From Streptomyces sp. S465 (GTDB taxonomy: Bacteria > Actinomycetota > Actinomycetes > Streptomycetales > Streptomycetaceae), in the NCBI RefSeq assembly GCF_026898115.1, contig NZ_CP114036.1, positions 5,822,001 to 5,886,000 of the forward strand: 64,000 nt of DNA, written 5' to 3'. Under the pieces are notes generated by a model. That model saw only the letters and a list, made by a program, of their open reading frames with translations, did no database searches and was not told the DNA's origin. A program made the translations under genes and the position numbers. This document shows positions 1-6,999 of the stretch, one piece after another; position 1 is the first letter of the stretch; every line of letters starts with the position of its first letter.

Positions 1-587
1 TCGTGTTCGTGCCCTCGTACAACGACGACGGACTGGCGGCCGATCAGGCTCAGACGGCGGCGCAGAACGAGGTCAGCCCGTACGGGGTGTGGTGGGCGGA
101 CTGGTCGCAGACCTCGTCCGAGTGGATCGCGGACGGCGGTGAGACCGGCGGGGTGGGGTCGGCGTACGACTTCGCGGTGCTGCATGTGAAGCCCGAGAAC
201 GGCAGCGGCAAGTCGCTGGAGGAGACGGTCGGGGCCTCGGTGCCGGTGTGGTTCGGGGCGCCGTCGGCGGACCAGGTGAGCTCGATCGGCGCCTACGGCT
301 ATCCGCAGGCCGCGCCGTATGACGGGGCGAAGATGTTCAGCTGCACCGGCCGGCCCGGCCGGCTGTCGTTCTCGCCCACCTCGCCGACGATGTACCGGAT
401 CGGCTGCACGATGACCGGCGGCACCTCGGGCGGCGGCTGGTTCGTCAACCGTGACGGCAAGACGATGCTGGTGTCCAACAGTTCGATCGGCTCGTACGGA
501 CACACCTGGCTCGCCGGGCCGCATCTGGGGGCCGAGGCCAAGGGCGTGTTCAACGCCATCAGCGAGAAATTCGCCGGGCAGGGCTGA
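1..587 (+). CDS. Trypsin-like serine peptidase, 3' part only
   Basis: The reading frame is open from the window edge, so the N-terminus, including the expected signal peptide and catalytic His, lies outside. The visible part fits a chymotrypsin-fold peptidase: an Asp in 'YDFAVLH' (fragment residue 56) and the nucleophile loop 'GGTSGGGW' (Ser about 142), which departs from the usual GDSGGP. A Cys pair (114 and 135) could form a disulfide, and Trp/Gly/Ser-rich loops suggest a secreted enzyme. Related Streptomyces proteins are secreted peptidases resembling glutamyl endopeptidases. Substrate and activity are not deducible. The gene ends just before a strong palindromic terminator. Confidence 0.75.
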   Translation, partial: VFVPSYNDDGLAADQAQTAAQNEVSPYGVWWADWSQTSSEWIADGGETGGVGSAYDFAVLHVKPENGSGKSLEETVGASVPVWFGAPSADQVSSIGAYGYPQAAPYDGAKMFSCTGRPGRLSFSPTSPTMYRIGCTMTGGTSGGGWFVNRDGKTMLVSNSSIGSYGHTWLAGPHLGAEAKGVFNAISEKFAGQG

Positions 588-614
588 CGCGAACCCAGCC
601 GCATGGCAGCCGTA

Positions 615-646
615 AGGGGCCCGCTCCGGATCCGGAGCGGGCCCCT
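615..646. terminator. Bidirectional terminator, perfect 32-bp palindrome
   Basis: Two 16-nt arms (aggggcccgctccgga and its exact complement) abut without a spacer between the convergent protease and acetyltransferase genes. There is no T-run, as is usual for Streptomyces terminators. It can serve both strands. Confidence 0.8.
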
Positions 647-648
647 CG

Positions 649-1146
649 TCATGGCCTTACGGGCGGCGCGTCCGTAAGGGGCTTGGCGTAGCAGCGGCTG
701 GTCTCCTCGAAGCGGTAGAGCCCGAACTTCGTCACCGGCGCGTAGCCGGACGAGGTGTAGAGCCCTATGGCCTCGGGCTGCTCGAGGCCGGTCTCGGCGA
801 CCATCCGCACCCGGCCGGCCTCCCGCGCGCTCTCCTCCAGCGCCGCCAGGATCCGCCGGGCCAGTCCCCGCCCGCGCGCCGCGCGCACCACGAACATCCG
901 CTTGATCTCGGCGTCCCCGTCCTCGTAGCCCTCCTCGCCGCGCTCCTGGCTGCGCCAGCCGCCGCTCGCGACCGGGGTGCCGTCCATGTCGTAGGCGAGG
1001 AGGTAGAGACCGTGCGGCGGGGCGAAGTGGGCCGCGTCCATGGGCGTCGCATCGCCCTCGCCGTAGCGCACGACGTACTCCGCCTGCACTTCCTCGTCGA
1101 GTTTGAGGGCGTCGGGGTGGTCATAGGGAATAGATCGGATATTCAT
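649..1146 (-). CDS. GNAT family N-acetyltransferase
   Basis: A 165-residue protein starting at an ATG (MNIRSIPYDHP). The acetyl-CoA-binding core is visible as 'KRMFVVRAARGRGLARRIL', containing the GNAT motif A pattern R-x-x-G-x-A, followed by 'GLYTSSGYAPV', the motif B loop seen in most GNAT enzymes. Its length is normal for a single-domain GNAT. It would transfer acetyl from acetyl-CoA to an amine on a small molecule or protein; the acceptor cannot be deduced. It is divergent from exonuclease III with only 36 bp between start codons, so the two promoters must overlap. Confidence 0.85.
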   Translation of the reverse strand: MNIRSIPYDHPDALKLDEEVQAEYVVRYGEGDATPMDAAHFAPPHGLYLLAYDMDGTPVASGGWRSQERGEEGYEDGDAEIKRMFVVRAARGRGLARRILAALEESAREAGRVRMVAETGLEQPEAIGLYTSSGYAPVTKFGLYRFEETSRCYAKPLTDAPPVRP

Positions 1147-1182
1147 GCGACGGATCGTACTTCTATGCGGTAGGGGAGGCGC

Positions 1183-2013
1183 GTGGTTTTTGTGGCGTAT
1201 CGTGCCGGGGTGCTCACCGTGACAACCGTGAATGTAAACGGGCTGCGCGCCGCCGCCAAGAAGGGCTTCGTGTCCTGGCTGGACGGTACCGCGGCCGATG
1301 TGGTGTGCCTCCAGGAGGTACGTGCCGAACCCAAGGAGCTGCCCGAGGCGGTCCGCGAGCCCGATGGCTGGCATGTGGTGCACGCCCCCGCGGCGGCCAA
1401 GGGCCGGGCCGGGGTGTCGGTGTACGCCCGGCGCGAGCTGGAGGGCGTCCGGGTCGGCTTCGGGTCGTCCGAGTTCGACGGCAGCGGCCGCTATGTGGAG
1501 GTCGATCTGCCCGGCGTGACCGTCGGCAGCCTGTATCTGCCCTCGGGTGAGGTCGGCACGGACCGTCAGGACGAGAAGGAGCGCTTCATGGCGGAGTTCC
1601 TTCCGTATCTGAAGGAGCTGCGCGAGCGGGCGGCGGCCGGTGGGCGCGAGGCGCTGGTGTGCGGCGACTGGAACATCGCCCACCAGGAGGCCGACCTCAA
1701 GAACTGGAAGGCCAACCAGAAGAAGTCCGGCTTCCTGCCGGAGGAGCGGGCCTGGCTGACCCGTGTCTTCGAGGAGGCGGCGTACGTGGACGTGGTGCGC
1801 GCCCTGCACCCGGACGTCGCCGGTCCGTACTCGTGGTGGTCCTACCGCGGCCGGGCCTTCGACAACGACGCGGGCTGGCGGATCGACTACCAGATCGCCA
1901 CCCCCGGGCTCGCCGGGCGCGCGGTCAAGGCGGCCGTGGAGCGGGCCGCCGCCTACGACCAGCGGTGGAGCGACCACGCCCCGGTGACGGTGGTCTACGG
2001 CCCGGCGCACTGA
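1183..2013 (+). CDS. xth: Exodeoxyribonuclease III (AP endonuclease, EEP family)
   Basis: This enzyme acts in base-excision repair: it cleaves 5' of abasic sites and trims 3' blocked ends. Endonuclease/exonuclease/phosphatase motifs are all present: 'NVNGLRAA' (17-24), the Mg-binding Glu in 'LQE' (45), 'GDWNIAH' (161-167), 'WRIDY' (232-236) and the catalytic 'SDH' (263-265). Length (276 aa) is normal. The GTG at 1183 lies only 3 nt after an aggggagg Shine-Dalgarno sequence. In-frame GTGs at 1192 and 1210 are alternatives; the one at 1210 gives the N-terminus most like homologues (VLTVTTVNVNG). Confidence 0.92.
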   Translation: MVFVAYRAGVLTVTTVNVNGLRAAAKKGFVSWLDGTAADVVCLQEVRAEPKELPEAVREPDGWHVVHAPAAAKGRAGVSVYARRELEGVRVGFGSSEFDGSGRYVEVDLPGVTVGSLYLPSGEVGTDRQDEKERFMAEFLPYLKELRERAAAGGREALVCGDWNIAHQEADLKNWKANQKKSGFLPEERAWLTRVFEEAAYVDVVRALHPDVAGPYSWWSYRGRAFDNDAGWRIDYQIATPGLAGRAVKAAVERAAAYDQRWSDHAPVTVVYGPAH

Positions 2014-2046
2014 GCACTGGGGGCCGGGTTCTTCGCCTCCGTGCGC

Positions 2047-2787
2047 TCACTGACGCCCGGAGGCGCCCCCGCGCGGCTCGCCGCCCAGGTCCGCGGGCAT
2101 CCGGCGGTTCAGGGCCATGGTCAGCTCGGCGTCCACCGCGCTGGTGGCCAGCGGCCGCAGCCGCTCCACCGTCTCGCCGGCGTCCTCGCCGCGCTCCAGG
2201 GCGTCCGGCAGCACGTGGTCGCGCAGGAGTGTGACGTAGATCTCGGCGATCGCTTCCACGTGTGCGCGCATCTCGCGCGCCGCCGTGAGGACGGCGGCCA
2301 GCGGGATGCCCTGCTCGACCAGGGTGTGTGAGACGTCCAGCAGGCGGCGGCTGAGGTGGACGATCTCGTCGCCGTCGGCGGCCAGATATCCGAGGTCGAG
2401 CGAGGTGATGAGGTTTTCCGGGGTGACCTGGCCCTCGAAGTAGTCCGCGAGCGCCTCGGGGGCGAGCCGGACCGGGGTCTCCGCGGGCCAGGAGGGCTCG
2501 CCGCCGGGCAGGCCGAGCAGCTCGCCGACATCGCGGCGGCCGCTTTCGAAGGCGGCGAGCAACTCGGCGATGCCGCCGAGGGTGTGGCCGCGCTCCAGCA
2601 GTGCCGCGATGGTCCGCAGCCGGGCCAGATGGTGGTCGTTGTACCAGGCGATCCGGCCCTCGCGGCGCGGTGGCGGGATCAGCTTGCGCTCCCGGTAGAA
2701 GCGCAGGGTGCGCACGGTGATCCCGGCCTTCTCGGCCAGTTCCGCCATGCGGTACTCGCGTACCTCGTCCGCTTCGCTCTTCGCCAC
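2047..2787 (-). CDS. MerR family transcriptional regulator
   Basis: A 246-residue regulator. The N-terminal winged helix-turn-helix is clear: 'YRMAELAEKAGITVRTLRFY' (12-31) followed by the wing 'RREGRIAWYNDHHLARL'. A roughly 165-residue C-terminal domain without metal-binding Cys pairs probably senses an organic ligand. It is divergent from the monooxygenase operon starting at 2938, and the shared 150-bp region contains a dyad in the spacer of a promoter-like element, the classic arrangement for MerR activators. It is therefore the likely regulator of that operon. Ligand unknown. Confidence 0.88.
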   Translation of the reverse strand: MAKSEADEVREYRMAELAEKAGITVRTLRFYRERKLIPPPRREGRIAWYNDHHLARLRTIAALLERGHTLGGIAELLAAFESGRRDVGELLGLPGGEPSWPAETPVRLAPEALADYFEGQVTPENLITSLDLGYLAADGDEIVHLSRRLLDVSHTLVEQGIPLAAVLTAAREMRAHVEAIAEIYVTLLRDHVLPDALERGEDAGETVERLRPLATSAVDAELTMALNRRMPADLGGEPRGGASGRQ

Positions 2788-2836
2788 GAGGGAAGCCTAT
2801 GCCGCGGCCGGTCGGGTGCGATCGTCGGCAACTTCT

Positions 2837-2866
2837 TTGTCCACAGCCCCTACCGCTCGGTAGATC
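2837..2866 (+). promoter_or_regulatory. Candidate MerR-type promoter with dyad in the spacer
   Basis: TTGTCC at 2837-2842 and TAGATC at 2861-2866 form a plausible -35/-10 pair 18 bp apart. The palindrome CTACCG-CT-CGGTAG (2850-2863) fills the spacer and touches the -10. MerR activators bind such dyads within over-long spacers. Assignment is by pattern only. Confidence 0.5.
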
Positions 2867-2885
2867 CCTGTCCTACGCTCCCATT

Positions 2886-2905
2886 GTGCCAGTGATTGCT
2901 GGCAC
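2886..2905. promoter_or_regulatory. Inverted repeat upstream of monooxygenase operon
   Basis: GTGCCAG-tgattg-CTGGCAC, perfect 7-bp arms with a 6-bp spacer, about 20 bp upstream of the Shine-Dalgarno sequence. It could be a second operator or a 5'-UTR hairpin. Confidence 0.45.
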
Positions 2906-2937
2906 GGTCGTTTCGAGCGTTCATGGGAGGCGGCGGC

Positions 2938-4479
2938 ATGGCTGGGCTGACGCGTGAGCATGTGCGGGTGGCGGTGATCGGAGCCGGTTTCGGCGGGCTG
3001 GGAGCGGCGGTGCGCCTGCGCCGCGCGGGCATCACCGACTTCGTGGTCCTGGAGCGGGCGGACGCGGTCGGCGGGGCCTGGCGGGACAACACCTATCCGG
3101 GCTGCGCCTGCGACGTCCCGTCCCATCTGTACTCCTTCTCCTTCGCGCCCAACCCCGACTGGCCCCGGAACTTCTCCGGCCAGCCGCATATCCGGGCGTA
3201 TCTGGAGCGGGTCGCCGACACCTTCGGGCTGCGGCCGCACCTGCGCTTCGGCGCCGAGGTGCGGTCCATGCGCTGGGACGCCGAGGCGGTCCACTGGGAG
3301 GTGGACACGGCGCGGGGCTCGCTGACCGCCGATGTCGTGGTCAGCGCCACCGGTCCGCTCGCCGATCCCCGGACCCCGGACATCCCGGGGCTCGACGGCT
3401 TCCCCGGCGCCGTTTTCCACTCCGCGCGCTGGGACCACACCGTCGACCTGCGCGGCAAGCGCGTGGCGATGATCGGCACCGGTGCCTCGGCCATTCAGAT
3501 CGTCCCCGCCATCGCACGCGAGGTCGGCCGGCTCACCCTGTTCCAGCGCACCCCGGCCTGGGTGCTGCCGCGGATGGACCGCCGGATCAGCGGCGTCGAG
3601 CGCTGGCTGCACACGAAGATCCCGGCCACCCGGGTGCTGCGCCGCGGGGTGCTGTGGGGCATCCGGGAGTTGCAGGTGGGGGCCTTCACCAAGCGGCCGG
3701 GCGAGATGCGGTTCGTCGAGCGGCTGGCCGCCGCCCATATGCGACGGGCCGTCAAGGACCCCGCGCTGAGGGCGGCGCTGACCCCCGACTACCGCATCGG
3801 CTGCAAGCGCATCCTGCTCTCCAACGACTACTATCCGGCGCTCGCCCAGCCGCATGTGGACGTGGTCCCGGCCGGGCTGAAGGAGGTGCGCGGCACCACC
3901 CTCGTCGGCGCCGACGGCACCGAGGCCGAGGCCGATGTGATCATCTTCGGCACCGGCTTCCATGTGACCGACCTCCCCATCGCCCACCGGGTGACCGGGG
4001 CGCGCGGCACCACGCTCGCGGAGGAGTGGAAGGACGGGATGGAGGCGCTGCGCGGCACCAGCGCGGCGGGCTTCCCCAACTTCCTGACCATCATCGGGCC
4101 CAACACCGGCCTCGGGAACAGCTCGATGATCCTCGTCATCGAGGCGCAGCTGGCCTATATGGCCGACTATCTGCGCCAGTTGGACACCCTGGGCGGCAAG
4201 GTCGCGCTGGACGCCCGGCCGGCCGCGGTGCGCGCCTACACCGACATGATCCAGGAACGGATGAAGCGCACGGTGTGGAACACCGGCGGCTGCGACAGCT
4301 GGTACCTCGACAACGGCCGGAACACCACCCTGTGGCCCGGGACGACCACCGAGCTGCGAAAGGTCACCCGGCGGGTGGACCTCGCCGAGTACACGGTGCT
4401 GCGGCCGCGCACCGGCCCGGCCAAGGCCACGGTGTCCACGGCCGAATCCACGGCCGGCGCGGGGAAGGGGGCGCTGTGA
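2938..4479 (+). CDS. Flavin-containing (Baeyer-Villiger type) monooxygenase
   Basis: A 513-residue NADPH/FAD oxygenase that would insert oxygen into ketones or oxygenate a soft nucleophile. An FAD Rossmann motif 'GAGFGG' (15-20) and an NADPH Rossmann motif 'GTGASA' (180-185) flank the Baeyer-Villiger fingerprint F-x-G-x3-H-x3-W-D (residues 155-166). The ATG at 2938 is preceded by gggaggcgg; an in-frame ATG at 2923 would overlap that ribosome site. The gene overlaps the downstream hydrolase by GTGA. Monooxygenase, hydrolase and SDR together resemble the first genes of the mycobacterial mymA operon and suit ketone to ester to acid plus alcohol conversion. The substrate is not deducible. Confidence 0.88.
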   Translation: MAGLTREHVRVAVIGAGFGGLGAAVRLRRAGITDFVVLERADAVGGAWRDNTYPGCACDVPSHLYSFSFAPNPDWPRNFSGQPHIRAYLERVADTFGLRPHLRFGAEVRSMRWDAEAVHWEVDTARGSLTADVVVSATGPLADPRTPDIPGLDGFPGAVFHSARWDHTVDLRGKRVAMIGTGASAIQIVPAIAREVGRLTLFQRTPAWVLPRMDRRISGVERWLHTKIPATRVLRRGVLWGIRELQVGAFTKRPGEMRFVERLAAAHMRRAVKDPALRAALTPDYRIGCKRILLSNDYYPALAQPHVDVVPAGLKEVRGTTLVGADGTEAEADVIIFGTGFHVTDLPIAHRVTGARGTTLAEEWKDGMEALRGTSAAGFPNFLTIIGPNTGLGNSSMILVIEAQLAYMADYLRQLDTLGGKVALDARPAAVRAYTDMIQERMKRTVWNTGGCDSWYLDNGRNTTLWPGTTTELRKVTRRVDLAEYTVLRPRTGPAKATVSTAESTAGAGKGAL

Positions 4480-5588
4480 GGCGGCCTCCTGCCCTGCCCT
4501 TCGGGCCGTACACCCCGCCCGTCCCGGTGCGCGACCTGACCGTCGTCTCGGCCGACGGGAGCCGGCTCTACGCGGAGCTGCACGGGCCCGATGACGCTGA
4601 CGCCCCGGCCGTCCTCCTCGCGCACGGCTGGACCTGCTCGACGGCCTTCTGGGCGCCGGTGGTGCGCGCCCTGTCCGCCGACCACCGGGTGATCGTCTAC
4701 GACCAGCGCGGCCATGGCCGCAGCCCGGCCCCCGGCCCCGGCGGCTACAGCACCCACGCCCTGGCCGACGACCTGGTGGCGGTGCTGGAGGCGACCCTTC
4801 CGCCCGGTCGGCGGGCCGTCGTGGCGGGCCACTCCATGGGCGGGATGACGCTGATGGCCGCCGCCGACCGCCCCGGGCTGCGCGAGCGGGCTGCGGCCGC
4901 CGTGCTGTGCAGCACGGGCGCCGCACGGCTGGTGGACCGCTCGCGGGTGGTGCCGCTGCGCTCGCCACGGGCACGGGCGTGGGCGCACCGCGCGCTCCTC
5001 GGCTCACGCGCCCCTCTGGGCCCGGTCACCCCGCTCTCCAAGCGGCTGGTGCGGTACGCCACGATGGGCCCCGGTGCCGACCCCGCCACGGTGGACGTGT
5101 GCGCGCGCATCCTGCACGCCTGCCCCCGTGCCGTACGCGCCGGATGGGGCCGGGTCCTGCTCGACCTCGCACTGGACGCGCGGATCGGCGAGCTGACCAT
5201 GCCCACGGCCGTCATCGTCGGCACCGCCGACCGGCTCACCCCGCCCGAGCACGCCCACGCCCTCGCCGCCGGGCTGCCGCACTGCACCGGCCTCACCGAA
5301 CTCCCGGGGCTTGGCCATATGACTCCGGTGGAGGACCCCGGGGCGGTGGCCGGGGTGATCCGCGCACTGGCCGAGGAGTACGGGGGCGTAGGCGAACCCC
5401 GGGGGAGCGTGCCAGAACCCCGCGCGGATGCCCGCGAACCCCGCGAGGACCCCCGCGAACCACGCAAGGACGCCCGCGAGCCCCGTACGGATGCCTACGA
5501 GCCCCGCGGGGATGCCGGCGAGTCCCGCCCCACGACAGCGACGGAAGCCGGTCACCCGGCAGCGGAAGCGAAGGAGCAGACGACATGA
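4476..5588 (+). CDS. Alpha/beta hydrolase with repeat-rich C-terminal tail
   Basis: A 370-residue protein. The oxyanion region 'HGW' (50-52), nucleophile elbow 'GHSMGG' (Ser120), Asp252 in 'GTADRLTPPEH' and His281 in 'GLGHM' make a complete catalytic triad in the first 300 residues. The last 64 residues are an acidic/basic low-complexity tail built from a degenerate six-residue unit (D-A-R-E-P-R). The GTG start overlaps the monooxygenase stop, and the stop overlaps the SDR start, so translation is coupled. It probably hydrolyses the ester produced by the monooxygenase; this is inference from context. Confidence 0.85.
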   Translation: MRRPPALPFGPYTPPVPVRDLTVVSADGSRLYAELHGPDDADAPAVLLAHGWTCSTAFWAPVVRALSADHRVIVYDQRGHGRSPAPGPGGYSTHALADDLVAVLEATLPPGRRAVVAGHSMGGMTLMAAADRPGLRERAAAAVLCSTGAARLVDRSRVVPLRSPRARAWAHRALLGSRAPLGPVTPLSKRLVRYATMGPGADPATVDVCARILHACPRAVRAGWGRVLLDLALDARIGELTMPTAVIVGTADRLTPPEHAHALAAGLPHCTGLTELPGLGHMTPVEDPGAVAGVIRALAEEYGGVGEPRGSVPEPRADAREPREDPREPRKDAREPRTDAYEPRGDAGESRPTTATEAGHPAAEAKEQTT

Positions 5589-6490
5589 GCGTGCGCAGAA
5601 GCCTTCAGGGCCAGGTCGTGGTGGTGACGGGGGCGGCGCGGGGGGTCGGCGCACTGCTCGCCCGCAAGCTCTCCGCCCGTGGCGCCAAGGTCGCCCTGGT
5701 GGGCCTGGAGCCCGATGAGCTGAAGCGGGTCTCGGAGGGGCTGCCGACCGACTCCGCCCACTGGTACGCCGATGTCACCGACGCCGAGGCGATGGCGCGG
5801 GTGGCGCGGGAGGTCGTGGAGCGGTTCGGCGCGGTGGACATCGTCTGCGCCAACGCGGGCGTGGCCCAGGGCGGTCCGTTCCTCGACTCCGACGAGACGA
5901 CCTGGCGGCGGGTGATCGAGGTCAATCTGCTGGGCAGCGTCACCACGGCCCGCGCCTTCCTGCCCGCGCTGACCGCCAGCCGCGGCTATCTGTTGCAGAT
6001 CGCCTCGCTCGCCGCGATCACGCCCGCGCCCATGATGACGGCGTACTGCGCGTCCAAGTCCGGGGTCGAGGCGTTCGCCCACAGTCTGCGGGCCGAGGTG
6101 GGTCACCGTGGGGTGCGGGTCGGCGTGGGCTATCTGAGCTGGACGGACACCGACATGGTGCGCGGCGCCGACCAGGACGAGGTGATGCGGGAGCTGCGGC
6201 AGCGGCTGCCCTGGCCCGCGGGCCGCACCTATCCGCTGGGCCCGGCGGTGGACCGGCTGGTGGCAGGCATCGAGCGGCGGTCGGCGCATGTGTACGCGCA
6301 GTGGTGGCTGCGCGGTATGCAGTCGGTGCGCGGCTATCTGCCCGCGTTCATCCACGCCATGGGGCGGCGCGAGATGCGCCGCGCCGAGCCGCGGCTGGCG
6401 GCCACCCGGGAGGCGCGGGGCGGCCTGGTGGGCGAGGGCGGCGCGGCGGACGAGAAGGCGCGCGCGGTGGGCACGGAGGGTCACCCGTAA
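5585..6490 (+). CDS. Short-chain dehydrogenase/reductase
   Basis: A 301-residue classical SDR: NAD(P)-binding 'TGAARGVG' (15-22), 'NAG' (90-92), catalytic Ser141 and 'YCASK' (Tyr154, Lys158). The C-terminal 60 residues go beyond the usual 250-residue fold and contain 'WWLRGMQSVRGYLP', a possible membrane-contacting segment. It is third in the coupled operon with the monooxygenase and hydrolase and could oxidise an alcohol precursor to the ketone, or the reverse. The ATG overlaps the hydrolase stop codon. Confidence 0.88.
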   Translation: MSVRRSLQGQVVVVTGAARGVGALLARKLSARGAKVALVGLEPDELKRVSEGLPTDSAHWYADVTDAEAMARVAREVVERFGAVDIVCANAGVAQGGPFLDSDETTWRRVIEVNLLGSVTTARAFLPALTASRGYLLQIASLAAITPAPMMTAYCASKSGVEAFAHSLRAEVGHRGVRVGVGYLSWTDTDMVRGADQDEVMRELRQRLPWPAGRTYPLGPAVDRLVAGIERRSAHVYAQWWLRGMQSVRGYLPAFIHAMGRREMRRAEPRLAATREARGGLVGEGGAADEKARAVGTEGHP

Positions 6491-6631
6491 CGCTCCGTCA
6501 ACCGTTCTGACCTGCGTTTTCTTCGCGCTCTGCGGTCCGGGGCGCATCCGGAACGCGCCCGGAATGCGGAGGAAGTCGGCTCATGTCACTCTTGTCGGGC
6601 CCGACGCCATTCACCCGATGAGGAGTGACAC

Positions 6632-6910
6632 ATGGGCACCAAGGACCAGTCCAATGAGAAGGCTCAGCAGGCCAAGCGGAAAGCGCAGGGCGAGCGGAGC
6701 CAGGAGCCGCGGCGCGGCCGACAGTCCGGTGAGCGCATGCAGCGCGTGCAGGAGCGGCCCCGCCCGGAGCCGGGGCAGGAGCAGCGCCGTGGCCGGCAGG
6801 AGGGGCCGGAGGCCGGGGGACAGGCCCAGCGGATGAGCCGTGAGCGTGAGAGCCGTCAGCCGGGCATGGGCGACGAGATGGGGGACCAGGAGCCGTTCGA
6901 GGAGATGTGA
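6632..6910 (+). CDS. Small highly charged disordered protein
   Basis: A 92-residue protein with a good ribosome site (aggag, 6 nt before the ATG) and its own strong downstream terminator, both supporting a real gene. It is almost entirely hydrophilic (Gln, Arg, Glu, Lys, Gly, Pro) with no predicted helix core, for example 'SNEKAQQAKRKAQGE', ending in an acidic 'EPFEEM'. I do not recognise the family. The composition resembles small stress or nucleic-acid-associated disordered proteins, but no function should be assigned. Confidence 0.6.
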   Translation: MGTKDQSNEKAQQAKRKAQGERSQEPRRGRQSGERMQRVQERPRPEPGQEQRRGRQEGPEAGGQAQRMSRERESRQPGMGDEMGDQEPFEEM

Positions 6911-6924
6911 CGCAACAGGGCGGG

Positions 6925-6964
6925 AGGGGTGCATCCCCATGGGCGGCCATGGGGATGCACCCCT
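6925..6964. terminator. Terminator, 18-bp perfect stem, 4-nt loop
   Basis: Arms 6925-6942 and 6947-6964 (left arm aggggtgcatccccatgg) around loop gcgg. It lies between the small-protein gene and the convergent tricorn gene and can end transcription from both sides. Confidence 0.85.
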
Positions 6965-6999
6965 GCGTCTGCGCCCTGCACCGTGCGTCTGCGCAACGC

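Noticed and set aside
3654..4475. Long open frame running into the hydrolase from inside the monooxygenase gene
   Set aside because: It is a shadow of the monooxygenase in another frame (Arg/Gly/Ala composition); the hydrolase fold begins only at GTG 4476.
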